A DNA stretch of 64,000 bases from Parabacteroides timonensis (GTDB lineage: Bacteria; Bacteroidota; Bacteroidia; Bacteroidales; Tannerellaceae): assembly GCF_900128505.1 (NCBI RefSeq), contig NZ_LT669941.1, forward strand, positions 2,093,760 to 2,157,759. The letters run 5' to 3'. Of this stretch, positions 15,902 through 26,077 are shown piece after piece. The notes beneath the pieces were generated by a model, which saw only the letters and a program-made list of their open reading frames with translations, was not told the DNA's origin and made no database searches. The stretch's first letter is position 1. Every line of letters starts with the position of its first letter. The position numbers and the translations under genes were made by a program.

Positions 15902-18898
15902 CTAAAGATCCCGAACACACCGAACAGTACCGCCGTTGTTCGTGACTTTGGTGTAGAAGAATGCGCCAGTGTCGAAGTAGTGTATACACCTTTCACTGCC
16001 AGCCTTATAGGCCGAACTACTCCAGTACCATCTACCGGACAACGGGCTGGCACCCGTTGAGCTCCCTATCGCCTCTCTGTTATTATAGATAGCACGCAAC
16101 TCTATCATAGTAGGTAAACGCCAACCAGTACCATTCTCATCCAATTCAGAGCAATAAGTTTGCATTGTAGAATAATTACTAAGACCGATTTGTCCATTTT
16201 GTACTTCTATAGAATAAGAACCGTTCATTGTAGGAGGGTCAGATAAGTCGACAGTAATCCTATGAGAGGGTGCTGTATTTGTCCCATCAGCATCAAACGG
16301 AGGATGTGTTATCCAAGTGTATTTATTTTTAGCCATTTGAGTATAATAATCCTCTAATACACTCTGATCGACTGTTACAATAAAACCAACCAAACCAGCA
16401 TCCTGCTCTACCTCCACTGTCTTTGAATGGTCACCACCGGTTACAGCAATAGTAAATGTAACAGAACGGGCATCACCCGAATTCGCAGTAGCAATAAACG
16501 TCAAAGTCTGCTTATCACTTCCGGTTTCAGAAGATATAATATCAGGTGTAATACCGCTTTCCTCTACAGAAGGAGTCACTGTCCAGGGCAAACCGCTGGT
16601 TCCTGCCACCTCTACTGTGCCGGAACCACCTTCTTTTTTAAACGACAATGCTGTTTTAGATACGCTAAATGTAGACCCCGATTGTGTTACAACCACCTTT
16701 TTCTCTATATTTCCCGCTTTTACCGTTATATCACCCGACAGTTCCGTACTATTGCGATTCACCCCGTTTGTTTTATATCCTAAAGTTTGATTGCTGCCAT
16801 CCGTTGTTCCCAGAGTTGAACCTGTCAGGGATAACCAATCAGGAGTAGTAATAGAAAATGGTAATCCCGAAGTTCCTTTAAACGTCAGTGTTCCGCGGGC
16901 GTCAGCTGTTGCATCCAATTTTGCAGGACTACCTGAAGCAGTCAGCGATGAGGCTTTTTGGCTTACCGTTATTTTCGCGGTTGGCCCCGCGGAAGCGTCT
17001 CCCGCCCGGACTGTTATTTCATCGCTTCGAGACTCTGCTTTCGGATTTACCGACACATTATAAATTATATTCTGGGCAGAACCGGTTGTCGGGCCACCGG
17101 AACTTTCAGCTAAGGTAATCCAACTACCATCCGTTACACTAGCCGCCCAGTTTAATCCGGCTGTAGCCGTAAAGGAAGAGGTCAAGCCGTTAACAGCCTC
17201 GGCATTTACTTCTTTTGAAGAACCCGTTACGGTAGAACCCTCCTGAGAAACATTGATATCTTGTTTTAATCCGTCGGTATCACTCTCATTCCCCACCGAT
17301 ACTCCGGCTTTTATCGTTATCTTTCCGGAACGTGCCGTTGCCGATGGATTACTGGTTTTCGCCTTAACAGCTAAGGTTTGTGCCTCTTCCGGAGCTTCAC
17401 CACCGTCCGGATTACCCGTTACCCAATCGAGCCATTCTTTGTCACTTAAATCTGCCGACCATTGCAAACCTTTTGTAGCGGTAAAGGAGGAAGTGCCCTC
17501 TGATCCCAAAGCAGCCTCCAGGGATATATCCCCCCCTTTTGTCAAAGTCGAGCCACTTTGCGTAATAGTTATATCCTGATCAACACCGTTCACTTTCAAG
17601 TTAAACGTCACACTTCTTTCTACCGCTTTCGGATTGGCGGATGCAGCCTGAAAGACCACTTTATAGGGGCCATGATAAGAAAACGTAGCACCAGCCGAAA
17701 CGGCAGTGCCGTCTAATAAAGCCGACAGCCATTGGGGCATGTCGAAACTCCACGGTTGACCCGGGCGGGCCGTAATCTGTACCTCTTTTATTCCACCTTT
17801 TTCCGCCGGCATCTTTCCCTCGTCAACGATAATAGGGGGTATTTTCCCCACTGTGATACGTTCGTCAGAAACATCGATACCGACCAGGGTGACACTCATC
17901 ATATAATGCGAGTTGCGTATAATATCATAATTATTCATATCGCCACCCGGATAGAACCGGAAGGTAACCTCCTCATACGTCACCCCGCCCTGTACTGCCA
18001 CACCGGTCAGTTCGATACAGGTGGCCTTCGTTACACCGGTACCGATCTTCTTCTTTTCCGAGTCGACAGCTTCAGGACCACTGACCGTACCCGCCATGTT
18101 TTCCGGCAGATACCAGTAGATCGTCGCACCATCAGCACTGGCCGTTCCACTATACGTGTCATAACTTAGGTCGGATAATTGTGTTGTCGGAGCTGTTACC
18201 TGCGATTTATTCGGGACGGATCTCAGCGCCACCGAGGTCGGAGTAAACGAAAAGTCGGGTCCCATCGAATAAGTAAACGTAATTTTAGCCAAAAGACGGG
18301 TCAGTTCCACTTCGATATCTTTCATACCGTCAGCTACAACCTTTCCGTTCCACATGCCGACCATCCGGCATAAGTTATCACTGGGTAAGCCTTCGGTAGA
18401 AGTATAGGTTAATGTATGTGTTTTTAATGTGCCTTCATTGTCTATTTTACCCAGGTTGCCTGCGTTGGATATGAAGTACACGTGGCTATCGCTCTCCTCT
18501 GGGATCTGTTTCAGTTTCAGGTTAACTGTAGTGCCGGTCATCGATTCAAAATACTGATTAAACAGGTGGTCACCCGTTGCCGCATTATACTGCCCGACCC
18601 ATAGGTTGGCGATCTGGTTTTCCTGGTCGGTTGTCAATGCCACTTTAGCACGCGTCTGTAATGTATCAGTCATACCGGCTACCAGGGTATCCGACTCGAC
18701 CGTGCCAGCGGGTGTAAATGTGATGCTACGGGTAACAGGAATACTGCTGGCCAGCACCTTCAGATTGAATCCGGCCTCCACCTCCTTCAAAGCATGAGGC
18801 GGAACATCACCATCTTCCACCTCCGTCTCAGTGCAACCACTCACAACGGAAAGAAGTAACCACACCAGCAACCATATCGTTTCATTCATCCGTCTCAT
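15902..18898 (-). CDS. Fimbrillin-like lipoprotein with five BACON repeats and a FISUMP/DUF1566-like C-terminus, candidate tip adhesin
   Basis: 998 residues; starts MRRMNETIWL (MNETIW at 18889 is an alternative). Lipobox cysteine near residue 22 (VVSGCTE). Residues about 40-345 resemble a fimbrillin/Mfa-like domain. Five BACON-type immunoglobulin-like repeats follow at about 365-447, 452-552, 556-647, 650-739 and 743-832, each ending in an (I/V)xV(T/S)Q(x)GS-like motif with SxFTATxGLxW in several. Residues about 860-998 form a FISUMP/DUF1566-like domain (GTGWRLPTMIELRAIYNN, WYWSSSAY, TVRCVRDL). Last and largest protein of the fimbrial operon; BACON domains are thought to bind mucin or glycans, so a tip adhesin role is likely but inferred. 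Confidence 0.85.
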   Translation of the reverse strand: MRRMNETIWLLVWLLLSVVSGCTETEVEDGDVPPHALKEVEAGFNLKVLASSIPVTRSITFTPAGTVESDTLVAGMTDTLQTRAKVALTTDQENQIANLWVGQYNAATGDHLFNQYFESMTGTTVNLKLKQIPEESDSHVYFISNAGNLGKIDNEGTLKTHTLTYTSTEGLPSDNLCRMVGMWNGKVVADGMKDIEVELTRLLAKITFTYSMGPDFSFTPTSVALRSVPNKSQVTAPTTQLSDLSYDTYSGTASADGATIYWYLPENMAGTVSGPEAVDSEKKKIGTGVTKATCIELTGVAVQGGVTYEEVTFRFYPGGDMNNYDIIRNSHYMMSVTLVGIDVSDERITVGKIPPIIVDEGKMPAEKGGIKEVQITARPGQPWSFDMPQWLSALLDGTAVSAGATFSYHGPYKVVFQAASANPKAVERSVTFNLKVNGVDQDITITQSGSTLTKGGDISLEAALGSEGTSSFTATKGLQWSADLSDKEWLDWVTGNPDGGEAPEEAQTLAVKAKTSNPSATARSGKITIKAGVSVGNESDTDGLKQDINVSQEGSTVTGSSKEVNAEAVNGLTSSFTATAGLNWAASVTDGSWITLAESSGGPTTGSAQNIIYNVSVNPKAESRSDEITVRAGDASAGPTAKITVSQKASSLTASGSPAKLDATADARGTLTFKGTSGLPFSITTPDWLSLTGSTLGTTDGSNQTLGYKTNGVNRNSTELSGDITVKAGNIEKKVVVTQSGSTFSVSKTALSFKKEGGSGTVEVAGTSGLPWTVTPSVEESGITPDIISSETGSDKQTLTFIATANSGDARSVTFTIAVTGGDHSKTVEVEQDAGLVGFIVTVDQSVLEDYYTQMAKNKYTWITHPPFDADGTNTAPSHRITVDLSDPPTMNGSYSIEVQNGQIGLSNYSTMQTYCSELDENGTGWRLPTMIELRAIYNNREAIGSSTGASPLSGRWYWSSSAYKAGSERCIHYFDTGAFFYTKVTNNGGTVRCVRDL

Positions 18899-18913
18899 TG
18901 TATTTCATTTTAT

Positions 18914-20071
18914 TTATTCTTCCGCTCCAACATTTCCATTTCCTGTCCAATCGATGTTATTCCATTGGGCTACCTTTATAGTCGTACCTATACCTTCGTT
19001 GATATCCGGATCGGTAGGCGACTGACCGGAGCCTCCTACACCGGCATCTGTAAAAGCGATCGTATTCCAGTTGAGTACTTTCATCAATAAGGAACTTTCG
19101 TTGTTCTTTATCTCAAGAGTAAAGATATAGCGCTTACCGGCATCGAAAGTAATATTCTGATCGATCGTTGCATGCAAAGTGGCCGTTTCCTGATCCCTGA
19201 CTACGGTTATCTCCACATCGAAAGCCTTATTGTCTTTGGGAAGGACAACTCCTTTCGTCTTATTCAACCCCATTTCATCAATGTCGGGTGCAGCCTCCAC
19301 CGATTCAAATTCAACGCTTTCAAACGTTACCTTTGCCTCATCGCCCACACTGCCGCCTGTCGGTGTTATCCCCGTATCTTCTCCGGCTATCAGGCTAGCA
19401 CCCGAAGAAGATATCCTACTAACCACCAGCTTTGTTCCGTATAACTTCTTAAAAGGAAGTGCGTTATCCTGCGAAGGAGCCACATTGAACACTACCGACG
19501 CACATTTCCGGCAGAAAGTAGCCAGAGTCACCCGCCGGGAAGTGGCCGATATAGTTACGCCACGAACAAAAGAAGTCATCACATCCTCCTTATGAGGGAT
19601 ATCCCTTATCTGATAAGCATTGTCTCCCCCTTTTTCCAGCACTCGTGCAGGCGAAACAGCATAGAAGTCATACACACCTCCCTTCACGGTCAGTCCATCG
19701 GCTTTTCCATCTATCTTTTTACCCGTCGCATCGACCAAACAGGGCGACAACGAACCGTCAATACCAACCACATAAGTAGCCTGAAACGAAGGAGCCAATG
19801 CAGAAAACGAGATCGGGCCTTGTACACTCTCCACATTTCCTCTGAAGTAAGCTCCGATCCGTACCGTCGTACCTTTGGGAAGCGGCTTAGGGACAGCTGT
19901 TTCCCCGCCACGGCTCAAAACTTCCGGTACTCCCAGATCCGGCTTACCGAAACTAAGGGTTACCGGCCGGTTCTCCTCCGGCACGATCTCCTCCACCGGT
20001 CCTGCCGTACACCCCGCCAGCAGGCCACCGACCAGTAAACCCAATAGATATCGTCGTATTATTCGTTTCAT
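18914..20071 (-). CDS. Fimbrillin-family lipoprotein
   Basis: 385 residues from the ATG at 20071 (MKRIIRRYLLGLLVGGLLAGC, lipobox cysteine at residue 21). The frame extends to 20104, but the signal peptide fits the shorter form. Beta-rich extracellular protein of the fimbrillin (Mfa-like) type: an N-terminal arginine-containing strand (VLSRGGET), a usual site of maturation in this family, a DFYAVSPARV strand, and a C-terminal KRYIFTLEIKNNESS strand. Packed between neighbours with 15-36 bp gaps in the operon. Confidence 0.75.
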   Translation of the reverse strand: MKRIIRRYLLGLLVGGLLAGCTAGPVEEIVPEENRPVTLSFGKPDLGVPEVLSRGGETAVPKPLPKGTTVRIGAYFRGNVESVQGPISFSALAPSFQATYVVGIDGSLSPCLVDATGKKIDGKADGLTVKGGVYDFYAVSPARVLEKGGDNAYQIRDIPHKEDVMTSFVRGVTISATSRRVTLATFCRKCASVVFNVAPSQDNALPFKKLYGTKLVVSRISSSGASLIAGEDTGITPTGGSVGDEAKVTFESVEFESVEAAPDIDEMGLNKTKGVVLPKDNKAFDVEITVVRDQETATLHATIDQNITFDAGKRYIFTLEIKNNESSLLMKVLNWNTIAFTDAGVGGSGQSPTDPDINEGIGTTIKVAQWNNIDWTGNGNVGAEE

Positions 20072-20106
20072 TCCCATTAATTCCACATTGGCATATTGCC
20101 ACATTA

Positions 20107-21258
20107 TTATTCCATCGGCACCTCAGTAACTCCACCTTCGTTCCAACCGGCTACTACCACATCGGCTATTTCGATTCCCTGCGGGGACATACCTATATTG
20201 TAGATGTAATTGTTTCCCTTTTCCCAGTTTACCGAAAATGTTCCGGGAACATCTGTCCCTTCGGAAGGGGACATGGTGAAGACACGGTCATCTTCGAGCG
20301 TCAATTCCAAGGTTACGTCGGCACCCATTACCGGAATCACCAAACCGAATGCCTGTATCGGGACACCGGCAATATCGGCCGCTTCACTCACACCGGTTCC
20401 TATAACGCGCATATCGTCAGTACCGGCCGCCGTAAACGACAGTTCACTGGCTGCAATCATCGTATCGCCCAGCTCACCCGTAGAGAGATTCAGTGTAGCG
20501 GTAGCGGACTTTTTTAATCCCCCACTGCTTTTCAGCACCACCTTTTTCACCTTACACCCGGCAAAAGCCGTACCTCCTTCTTTTTCCACCACACGGAAAC
20601 TAACCTTTGCCAGCGCATGATTCATTAAGAGCGACACGGCCGGATGCCAACGATCTACCTCTGTTGCAACTTTGCAATACAGGTAATCAGCCTGATCGGT
20701 ATCCCACTCCACACTACCGGCAGCCTTCGCTGCTCCGGGGGGAGCAGCAAATTTGAATGTTTGCTGGTCGAGCACCTTCACGTTGCCCATTATAGGCACC
20801 TTAAATGTACCCGATAGCGACACACTTTCTCCCGCCGGAGAATAAGCATACACCGTTCCCTTCACCGACGACAACAAAAGTACTTCCTGTCCGACCATCG
20901 GCTCCCAGGCTGCAGCCGGACTAGCCATACCATTGTAAACAAACCATGTCGTCGTATTCCCGTCGTCGTAGACACTGACTGTCCCACTCTCATCCTTCTT
21001 CGTGACGTAAAGTTCCACCTCTGTAAGCGGATTAGGGTTTGTATCAGCAGTACCGTCACCCGGACCTCCTGTCACGATGCTTCTCGATTCTACCTCCACC
21101 GACAAGCCCAGATTCTTTACTCTCAGAGGGACCTCCCCTTCCTCCGATCCGCCTTTTCCATCGTCTCCACCGTCACCCGTAAAGATCGTTGCTTCTGTAC
21201 AAGCGTAAGCCAACAAAAGAAAAACAGCAGTCGAAAATATGTAGATAAACAGTTTCAT
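20107..21258 (-). CDS. Fimbrillin-family lipoprotein
   Basis: 383 residues. Signal peptide with lipobox (FLLLAYACTE). Fimbrillin features: KVSFRVVEK after the helix MNHALA, the GTVYAYSPAGESV strand and the C-terminal strand NWEKGNNYIYNIGMS followed by VVAGWNEGG. An acidic, glycine-rich stretch (TGDGGDDGKGG) follows the lipid anchor. Probable structural or accessory pilin of the seven-gene operon; which subunit is the main shaft cannot be decided from sequence alone. Confidence 0.8.
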   Translation of the reverse strand: MKLFIYIFSTAVFLLLAYACTEATIFTGDGGDDGKGGSEEGEVPLRVKNLGLSVEVESRSIVTGGPGDGTADTNPNPLTEVELYVTKKDESGTVSVYDDGNTTTWFVYNGMASPAAAWEPMVGQEVLLLSSVKGTVYAYSPAGESVSLSGTFKVPIMGNVKVLDQQTFKFAAPPGAAKAAGSVEWDTDQADYLYCKVATEVDRWHPAVSLLMNHALAKVSFRVVEKEGGTAFAGCKVKKVVLKSSGGLKKSATATLNLSTGELGDTMIAASELSFTAAGTDDMRVIGTGVSEAADIAGVPIQAFGLVIPVMGADVTLELTLEDDRVFTMSPSEGTDVPGTFSVNWEKGNNYIYNIGMSPQGIEIADVVVAGWNEGGVTEVPME

Positions 21259-21279
21259 GGGCTTTGTTTTTGAGAATAA

Positions 21280-22602
21280 TTAAAGAGGTATTTCAGGTTG
21301 CTCTTTGTCTTCCCACTGTTTTACACTTACATCCACAACCGTCAGCTTAGTACGACTGGCAGAGAAGGTATAGATGTAATTCAAACCGGCAGCCCAGGTG
21401 TTACCCGGCAGAGTGATGGTATAGTCTACAGCAGACCCAGCACCTTCTTTCTGCAAAGAAATCACTACATCGATCTGATCTTCTCCAAAACTCTCGATCG
21501 GATAGACAATAGTACTGACTGTTTTAGAAACGGTCTTACCGTTTGTTGAGGTTGGAGCGGATCCCGTCGGGATAAAAGCATGTTCACCTTCGGTTTCGCC
21601 CTCTTTGAGCTGTCTCATCAGTATGTAATCGGTTATCGTACGGGTCATAGAGGTAGTGGCGGCCGTTTCTGTGATCGCTCCGTCTTTCAAGGCCATCTTA
21701 CCGTCTCCTGTTTTGAACAGATTGGAGCCATCGGCATGATTCTTTATCTCGAACTTCGTGAATTTCACGTCATTGTCGCTTAGATTTCCGCCGTCGTAAA
21801 CACGGAAGGAAACCATCGCCATCGCATGTTTCATATCCAGGTTAATTTCGTAACCGGGGTTAGTGGTATTGGTATTATCCCCGTGACCCGGAGTAATAAG
21901 CGGCTGGCCGTCAGCACGTCCGTTATTTACGTTACGCCCTTTCGTTCCGGCAAAATAGAGATAATCATTTTCGGTGGATGAGGACAGGTTGACCAAGTCG
22001 TCAGCATCTGCTACAACCCATGCGTTTGCGCCATTCCACTTTTTCTTTGCATTGTTGTTCTTGGCATCGATCGCCTCTCCCGTGGCAGGAATAGTCACAG
22101 GAATCTTAAGACTGGATTCGTCACTAATGCCTGTCAGACCATTTGCCGCATCCGCTTTAAACGGATAATAGGCATACACCTTTCCAATCTCTTTTGTCAG
22201 ATAATACGGGACTTCTTCCGTTTCGCCATATGTACCACCTTTGGTTGTGATCGCAATCCAGTTGGCTCCCGCTTCATCCCCCATATACCATACATGATGT
22301 TTTTTGGTCTCGTCGTCGGGAGTATACCAGCCGTTTATGTCACTATTGGTTATCAACACGCCTATACCGGGTGCAGTGGTATAATCGGTATAAGTAATAG
22401 CTTCACCGCTCACCACCGATTTACTAACCGACCTGGCTCCGGCATCTACTTTCAGGTTTGCCGCAACTCCTAATGCGACCTGATCACCATTACCATCCGG
22501 TTCCGGTTCTATTGCAGTCTCTGTTTCCGAACAGCCTATCGCTGCCAGGAGGGCTATCAGCATAGCCCACGTTGTCACAGTCTTTTTCATTTTCGTTTTC
22601 AT
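21280..22602 (-). CDS. Fimbrillin-family lipoprotein, candidate major pilin (Mfa1-like)
   Basis: 440 residues, the longest simple pilin of the operon. Starts MKTKMKKTVTTWAMLIALLAAIGC with the lipobox cysteine at residue 24. Fimbrillin landmarks: VYAYYPFKAD, DYLYFAGTKG, DMKHAMAMVSFRVY, and the C-terminal LNYIYTFSASRTKLTVVDVSVKQWED, which could provide a donor strand. Length and position in the middle of the operon are like major fimbrillins of P. gingivalis and Bacteroides, but the assignment as main shaft is inference. Confidence 0.8.
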   Translation of the reverse strand: MKTKMKKTVTTWAMLIALLAAIGCSETETAIEPEPDGNGDQVALGVAANLKVDAGARSVSKSVVSGEAITYTDYTTAPGIGVLITNSDINGWYTPDDETKKHHVWYMGDEAGANWIAITTKGGTYGETEEVPYYLTKEIGKVYAYYPFKADAANGLTGISDESSLKIPVTIPATGEAIDAKNNNAKKKWNGANAWVVADADDLVNLSSSTENDYLYFAGTKGRNVNNGRADGQPLITPGHGDNTNTTNPGYEINLDMKHAMAMVSFRVYDGGNLSDNDVKFTKFEIKNHADGSNLFKTGDGKMALKDGAITETAATTSMTRTITDYILMRQLKEGETEGEHAFIPTGSAPTSTNGKTVSKTVSTIVYPIESFGEDQIDVVISLQKEGAGSAVDYTITLPGNTWAAGLNYIYTFSASRTKLTVVDVSVKQWEDKEQPEIPL

Positions 22603-22655
22603 TTTGATTGATCTTTATTGTTATTACTTTTATCTTAATACAATTTCTATGGATT

Positions 22656-23621
22656 CTAAATCGGCAATTCGCCGGCATCGTATTCTGTCCAGGCCTCCAC
22701 ACGGACAGAGGATATCCGTACCACACCATTTCCGCTGAAAAAGAGTGAGACAACATGGCGTCTGCCGGGCAAAAAGCCGCCTTCTACCCTGACGGATGCA
22801 GGGATAACGGTTTCCACGGCATTTCCCCGACCGTCTTTTGTTGTTGTAATCAGCAAATGCAGCGGATGTTCTGCCGTACCGTCTGCAGGAGAAACCGGAA
22901 GCAGGATATACCCCTGGGGATCGGGAAGCTCCCCTCCTTCCATTACCTGTGAAACTGTCAAACCGATGATATCCTGCACCGCAAGATTCTGTATTCCACC
23001 TTCGGAAGAAACATCCGTCAGAGATGGCGACTTGCACCGGTAATCCAATTCCTGCAGCGTATGTACTTCCACAGCCTCTATTTTCGTGACTACTCCCCAC
23101 AACTCCGGCCGGTCGCCGTAACAGATCCATGCGATCTGTGTCAGCAGATGACGGAACGTACAGGTGTGTACCGGCTCATAAGTGCTGCCAGAAAGGCAAC
23201 CTGTAGCCATTATATCCGTTTTCCCGTTTATGGCAAAAGTCACTTTCCCTGCCTGTACGTCCACTGTTCCGTTTCCTGCCGGATAATACCCATGCAAATG
23301 GATATCCCGCCCGTCCGGGGGATACCATTGAGGCTCGTCAAACACGATCGGGCGGTTCCCCACACCTCCCTCGCGTACCGCCTTGCATACACTCCATTCG
23401 CCATAACTTTCTGCGGACGCAGTTGTTTCATCCTGCCGGGCAAAGACGACTTCCAACTCTTCTTCGCAGTCGGAACCGATCACTGCACGGGTAGACAGGC
23501 CGATCGTCCCTTCCAGGCGAACCGTCAGCTCAGGAACAGACGGTTGCACAGGATTACCGTCCGAACAGGCGGTAAAGGCCGGCAACAGGAAAATGGAGGT
23601 TATTTGTATTAATTTGCTCAT
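22656..23621 (-). CDS. Fimbrillin-family lipoprotein
   Basis: 321 residues. Lipobox cysteine at residue 19 (LLPAFTACSD). Fimbrillin-type features: GLSTRAVIG with the conserved arginine near 45, HLHGYYPAGN, FRHLLTQIAW and GGFLPGRRHVVSLFFSGNG near the end. Very close in architecture to the preceding gene product (23618-24586), suggesting an internal duplication. Start overlaps the stop of that gene by 4 bp. Confidence 0.8.
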   Translation of the reverse strand: MSKLIQITSIFLLPAFTACSDGNPVQPSVPELTVRLEGTIGLSTRAVIGSDCEEELEVVFARQDETTASAESYGEWSVCKAVREGGVGNRPIVFDEPQWYPPDGRDIHLHGYYPAGNGTVDVQAGKVTFAINGKTDIMATGCLSGSTYEPVHTCTFRHLLTQIAWICYGDRPELWGVVTKIEAVEVHTLQELDYRCKSPSLTDVSSEGGIQNLAVQDIIGLTVSQVMEGGELPDPQGYILLPVSPADGTAEHPLHLLITTTKDGRGNAVETVIPASVRVEGGFLPGRRHVVSLFFSGNGVVRISSVRVEAWTEYDAGELPI

Positions 23622-24586
23622 CGCTGTTCGTTTTTACTGGGAGTCACAACTACACTGCCCCCGTTACCCGATAACCATTCAGCGATACCGGCTTCCGCTA
23701 CTATTTTGCCGTCTTCCGTAAATGTGAGTGTGATCAGATGCGATTGCCCGGCTTTTACACCCTCGCTGATGTTATCGATAGCAAGTTCCTGTGTACTTTC
23801 CTTCCCCTTATACGTCGCTGTTACTTCCAGGTTGATAGCCGCCGCCTCCGTTCCCATATTTGTCACCGGAAAAAGCATCAGATAGCCGGTCGGAGAGTTT
23901 ATAGCAGTAGCAACTGAAACAGCTCCCGGACAGTTCTTTACGGTCAGCGTCCGGTTCGCACTTCCTGTCGCAGTCAATTTCGCTCCGGTCATTTTATTCA
24001 GTGAAAGATTCAATACAGTATGTGCATTCGCTACATTTATAGAAGTAACCCTCGTCCATTGGGTAACAGCTTCTGCAGAACCTATACATTTGAATTGCAG
24101 CTGTGCCAGCAGGTGCTGAAAAGTGAGTGAAGTAAACTTATGATTCAGGGAACCCACCTGTACCTCTGTTGCCATAATGTCCTCTTCCCCCGTTATCTCG
24201 TACTTTACGTTTGCCGGATTTGAAGTGCCGCTTTCCAGCCCCTTACGGGGATAATAACCTATCAAGGCTGATTGGATATTCCCCGACAGATAATTTTGTT
24301 CCGGATTAAAAGAAATGGATGTTTTACCTGCACCGCCGGTGCGGACGGCCTCGATGGCGGGACTATCCCAATCGGAAGCCGTAGCAAAATTATCGATACG
24401 GGCGAACGATACATCCAGATTATTTGCATAACCGGCATTGATCACCACGCGCGTAGTTTGTCCGATATCGGCAGTGAGACAGATCTCTTCTCCGCTGTCT
24501 GCTATTACTGGTGCTTCCAGGTTGGTACAATCTACCAGAAAAGCGATGGCAAACAGGCTTGCCTGTAAAATCTCAGTTGTTCTCAT
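23618..24586 (-). CDS. Fimbrillin-family lipoprotein
   Basis: 322 residues. N-terminal signal with a probable lipobox (AIAFLVDCTN, Cys20). Conserved pattern QTTRVVINAGY, ALIGYYPRKG, EDIMATEVQVGSL, LTFQHLLAQLQFKC, GQSHLITLTFTEDGK; the same order of motifs occurs in the next protein. Second gene of the fimbrial operon, 33 bp after the DUF3575 gene. Confidence 0.8.
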   Translation of the reverse strand: MRTTEILQASLFAIAFLVDCTNLEAPVIADSGEEICLTADIGQTTRVVINAGYANNLDVSFARIDNFATASDWDSPAIEAVRTGGAGKTSISFNPEQNYLSGNIQSALIGYYPRKGLESGTSNPANVKYEITGEEDIMATEVQVGSLNHKFTSLTFQHLLAQLQFKCIGSAEAVTQWTRVTSINVANAHTVLNLSLNKMTGAKLTATGSANRTLTVKNCPGAVSVATAINSPTGYLMLFPVTNMGTEAAAINLEVTATYKGKESTQELAIDNISEGVKAGQSHLITLTFTEDGKIVAEAGIAEWLSGNGGSVVVTPSKNEQR

Positions 24587-24619
24587 ATTATACCAGTGTT
24601 ACATTATTACTGTCTTTCC

Positions 24620-26029
24620 TTATTTGATCTGAAAACGATATACCAGGCAGACTTTCAGACCAATCATAAAACCTGTCGAGACAAAACGGGTCTCCAGATA
24701 ATTTTTATCGTCTATTTTATCGTAGCGGTATTTCTTTCCATCGAAAACCGAGCGATACCCTGTACGCACACTCACTTCCGTATAGAAGCCTTTTCCAAAA
24801 GGAATAGCGCAACCCACCGAAGCGCCTGCCGTCCAGAAACATCCGGTCCTGCCGTAAAGCACATCAGGATCGGGATCGATCTCACTGCCGCGTACATCGA
24901 AATCACCGTATTCGGCAAACAAGCCCGTATGCAACCAGCGAAACTCCCCCGGGGCCAACGGCCAAATGCGGGGTTCGACCGAGAATTCGGAGACGGACCA
25001 GTGGTCGCGCGTTTTATCTTTATAGGCAAAATCGGAATACATACCCGATACGACCACCGACCAACGGCCGTCAAAAAAGCACTCCACCTCCAGGTTGGGC
25101 ATAAAAGAACCGGTCTGCATCTCCACGTCGCCCGTACCCAAAAGAATGGAAGGGGCCACGGTGCACCAAGGCACCAAGTTAGTTTTGATAGCCATAAAGA
25201 CAGGCGCAGGTTCAGACCGGGAAACAGGTTGACGAACGGCAGCTATTTCCGGTTCATTTTCTTCGTTTACTATTTCTTCCGGCGCTAACTCCTGTTCCAG
25301 TCTTTTCTTTTTTACTGTCCGTACCGTTTCACGAATGGTTATAATGGTACCGCGTGTCTCCAATGTATCCACCACCGAAGCCAGACGATAATCTTCGAGC
25401 TCCGAAGGGTCAAACAACGGGTCGTCGATGCGGTACACCTCACGATCGTAGCCGGCGGCTTCACTGCGACGGAATAAATCGACGTAAGGAACAGCACCGT
25501 ATTTTTCCAAGGCTTCCCGGATAGCTTTCGGATAACGGCTCTCGCTATACCGGATTGCCGTATTGGCAAACCAGGGAAGTGGCGACTCTATGAGATACAC
25601 ATGTACCCGGTCGCGATAACTTCCGCTTCGATCGATATAAAAAGCCACACATTCTGCCGGGATCTCCAGCCGGGTTTTCAGATAGGCACGGATACGTGCT
25701 CCACGAAGCGAAGCCTCATTGATCACTGCATCCTCCTCACAATCATAAGCACTCACATGAGATATAATTAACAAATGGTAATTTCCCGCCAACAAACGAT
25801 TTCGGAAAGCCGGCAGCTGCTGTCCCATCCGTTCCAGCTGGTAAGCATTGTCGCCATAATCAGCCAGGAAGATATCATTCTCTTCTTTAAAGGAGAATAA
25901 AAAAGATTTTGCTTTTATATAGGAGGCCGTTTGGGCATTCATACCCGACAAAAAAAACAGGGAAAGTACGAATGGAAAAGCGATCTTTCTCATTAACACT
26001 ATTGTCCATTTCCTAATTTGCTGTTTCAT
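24620..26029 (-). CDS. DUF3575 domain-containing protein, first gene of the fimbrial operon
   Basis: 469 residues; an internal start at MRKIAFPFVL (25993) would give a cleaner signal peptide (LSLFFLSGMNAQ). The N-terminal half has an OmpA-like flavour (RGARIRAYLKTRLEIPAECV). Residues about 285-469 form the DUF3575 beta-barrel-like domain (IKTNLVPWCTVAPSILLG, RWSVVVSGMYSDF, FYTEVSVRTGYRS). DUF3575 genes commonly precede fimbrillin genes in Bacteroidales; an outer-membrane assembly or anchoring role is likely. The left end of the invertible segment is 48 bp upstream of its start. Confidence 0.85.
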   Translation of the reverse strand: MKQQIRKWTIVLMRKIAFPFVLSLFFLSGMNAQTASYIKAKSFLFSFKEENDIFLADYGDNAYQLERMGQQLPAFRNRLLAGNYHLLIISHVSAYDCEEDAVINEASLRGARIRAYLKTRLEIPAECVAFYIDRSGSYRDRVHVYLIESPLPWFANTAIRYSESRYPKAIREALEKYGAVPYVDLFRRSEAAGYDREVYRIDDPLFDPSELEDYRLASVVDTLETRGTIITIRETVRTVKKKRLEQELAPEEIVNEENEPEIAAVRQPVSRSEPAPVFMAIKTNLVPWCTVAPSILLGTGDVEMQTGSFMPNLEVECFFDGRWSVVVSGMYSDFAYKDKTRDHWSVSEFSVEPRIWPLAPGEFRWLHTGLFAEYGDFDVRGSEIDPDPDVLYGRTGCFWTAGASVGCAIPFGKGFYTEVSVRTGYRSVFDGKKYRYDKIDDKNYLETRFVSTGFMIGLKVCLVYRFQIK

Positions 26030-26077
26030 CTTATTTACACCCTACTATTTCTGATATTCAACCTGTATTGAAAAATC

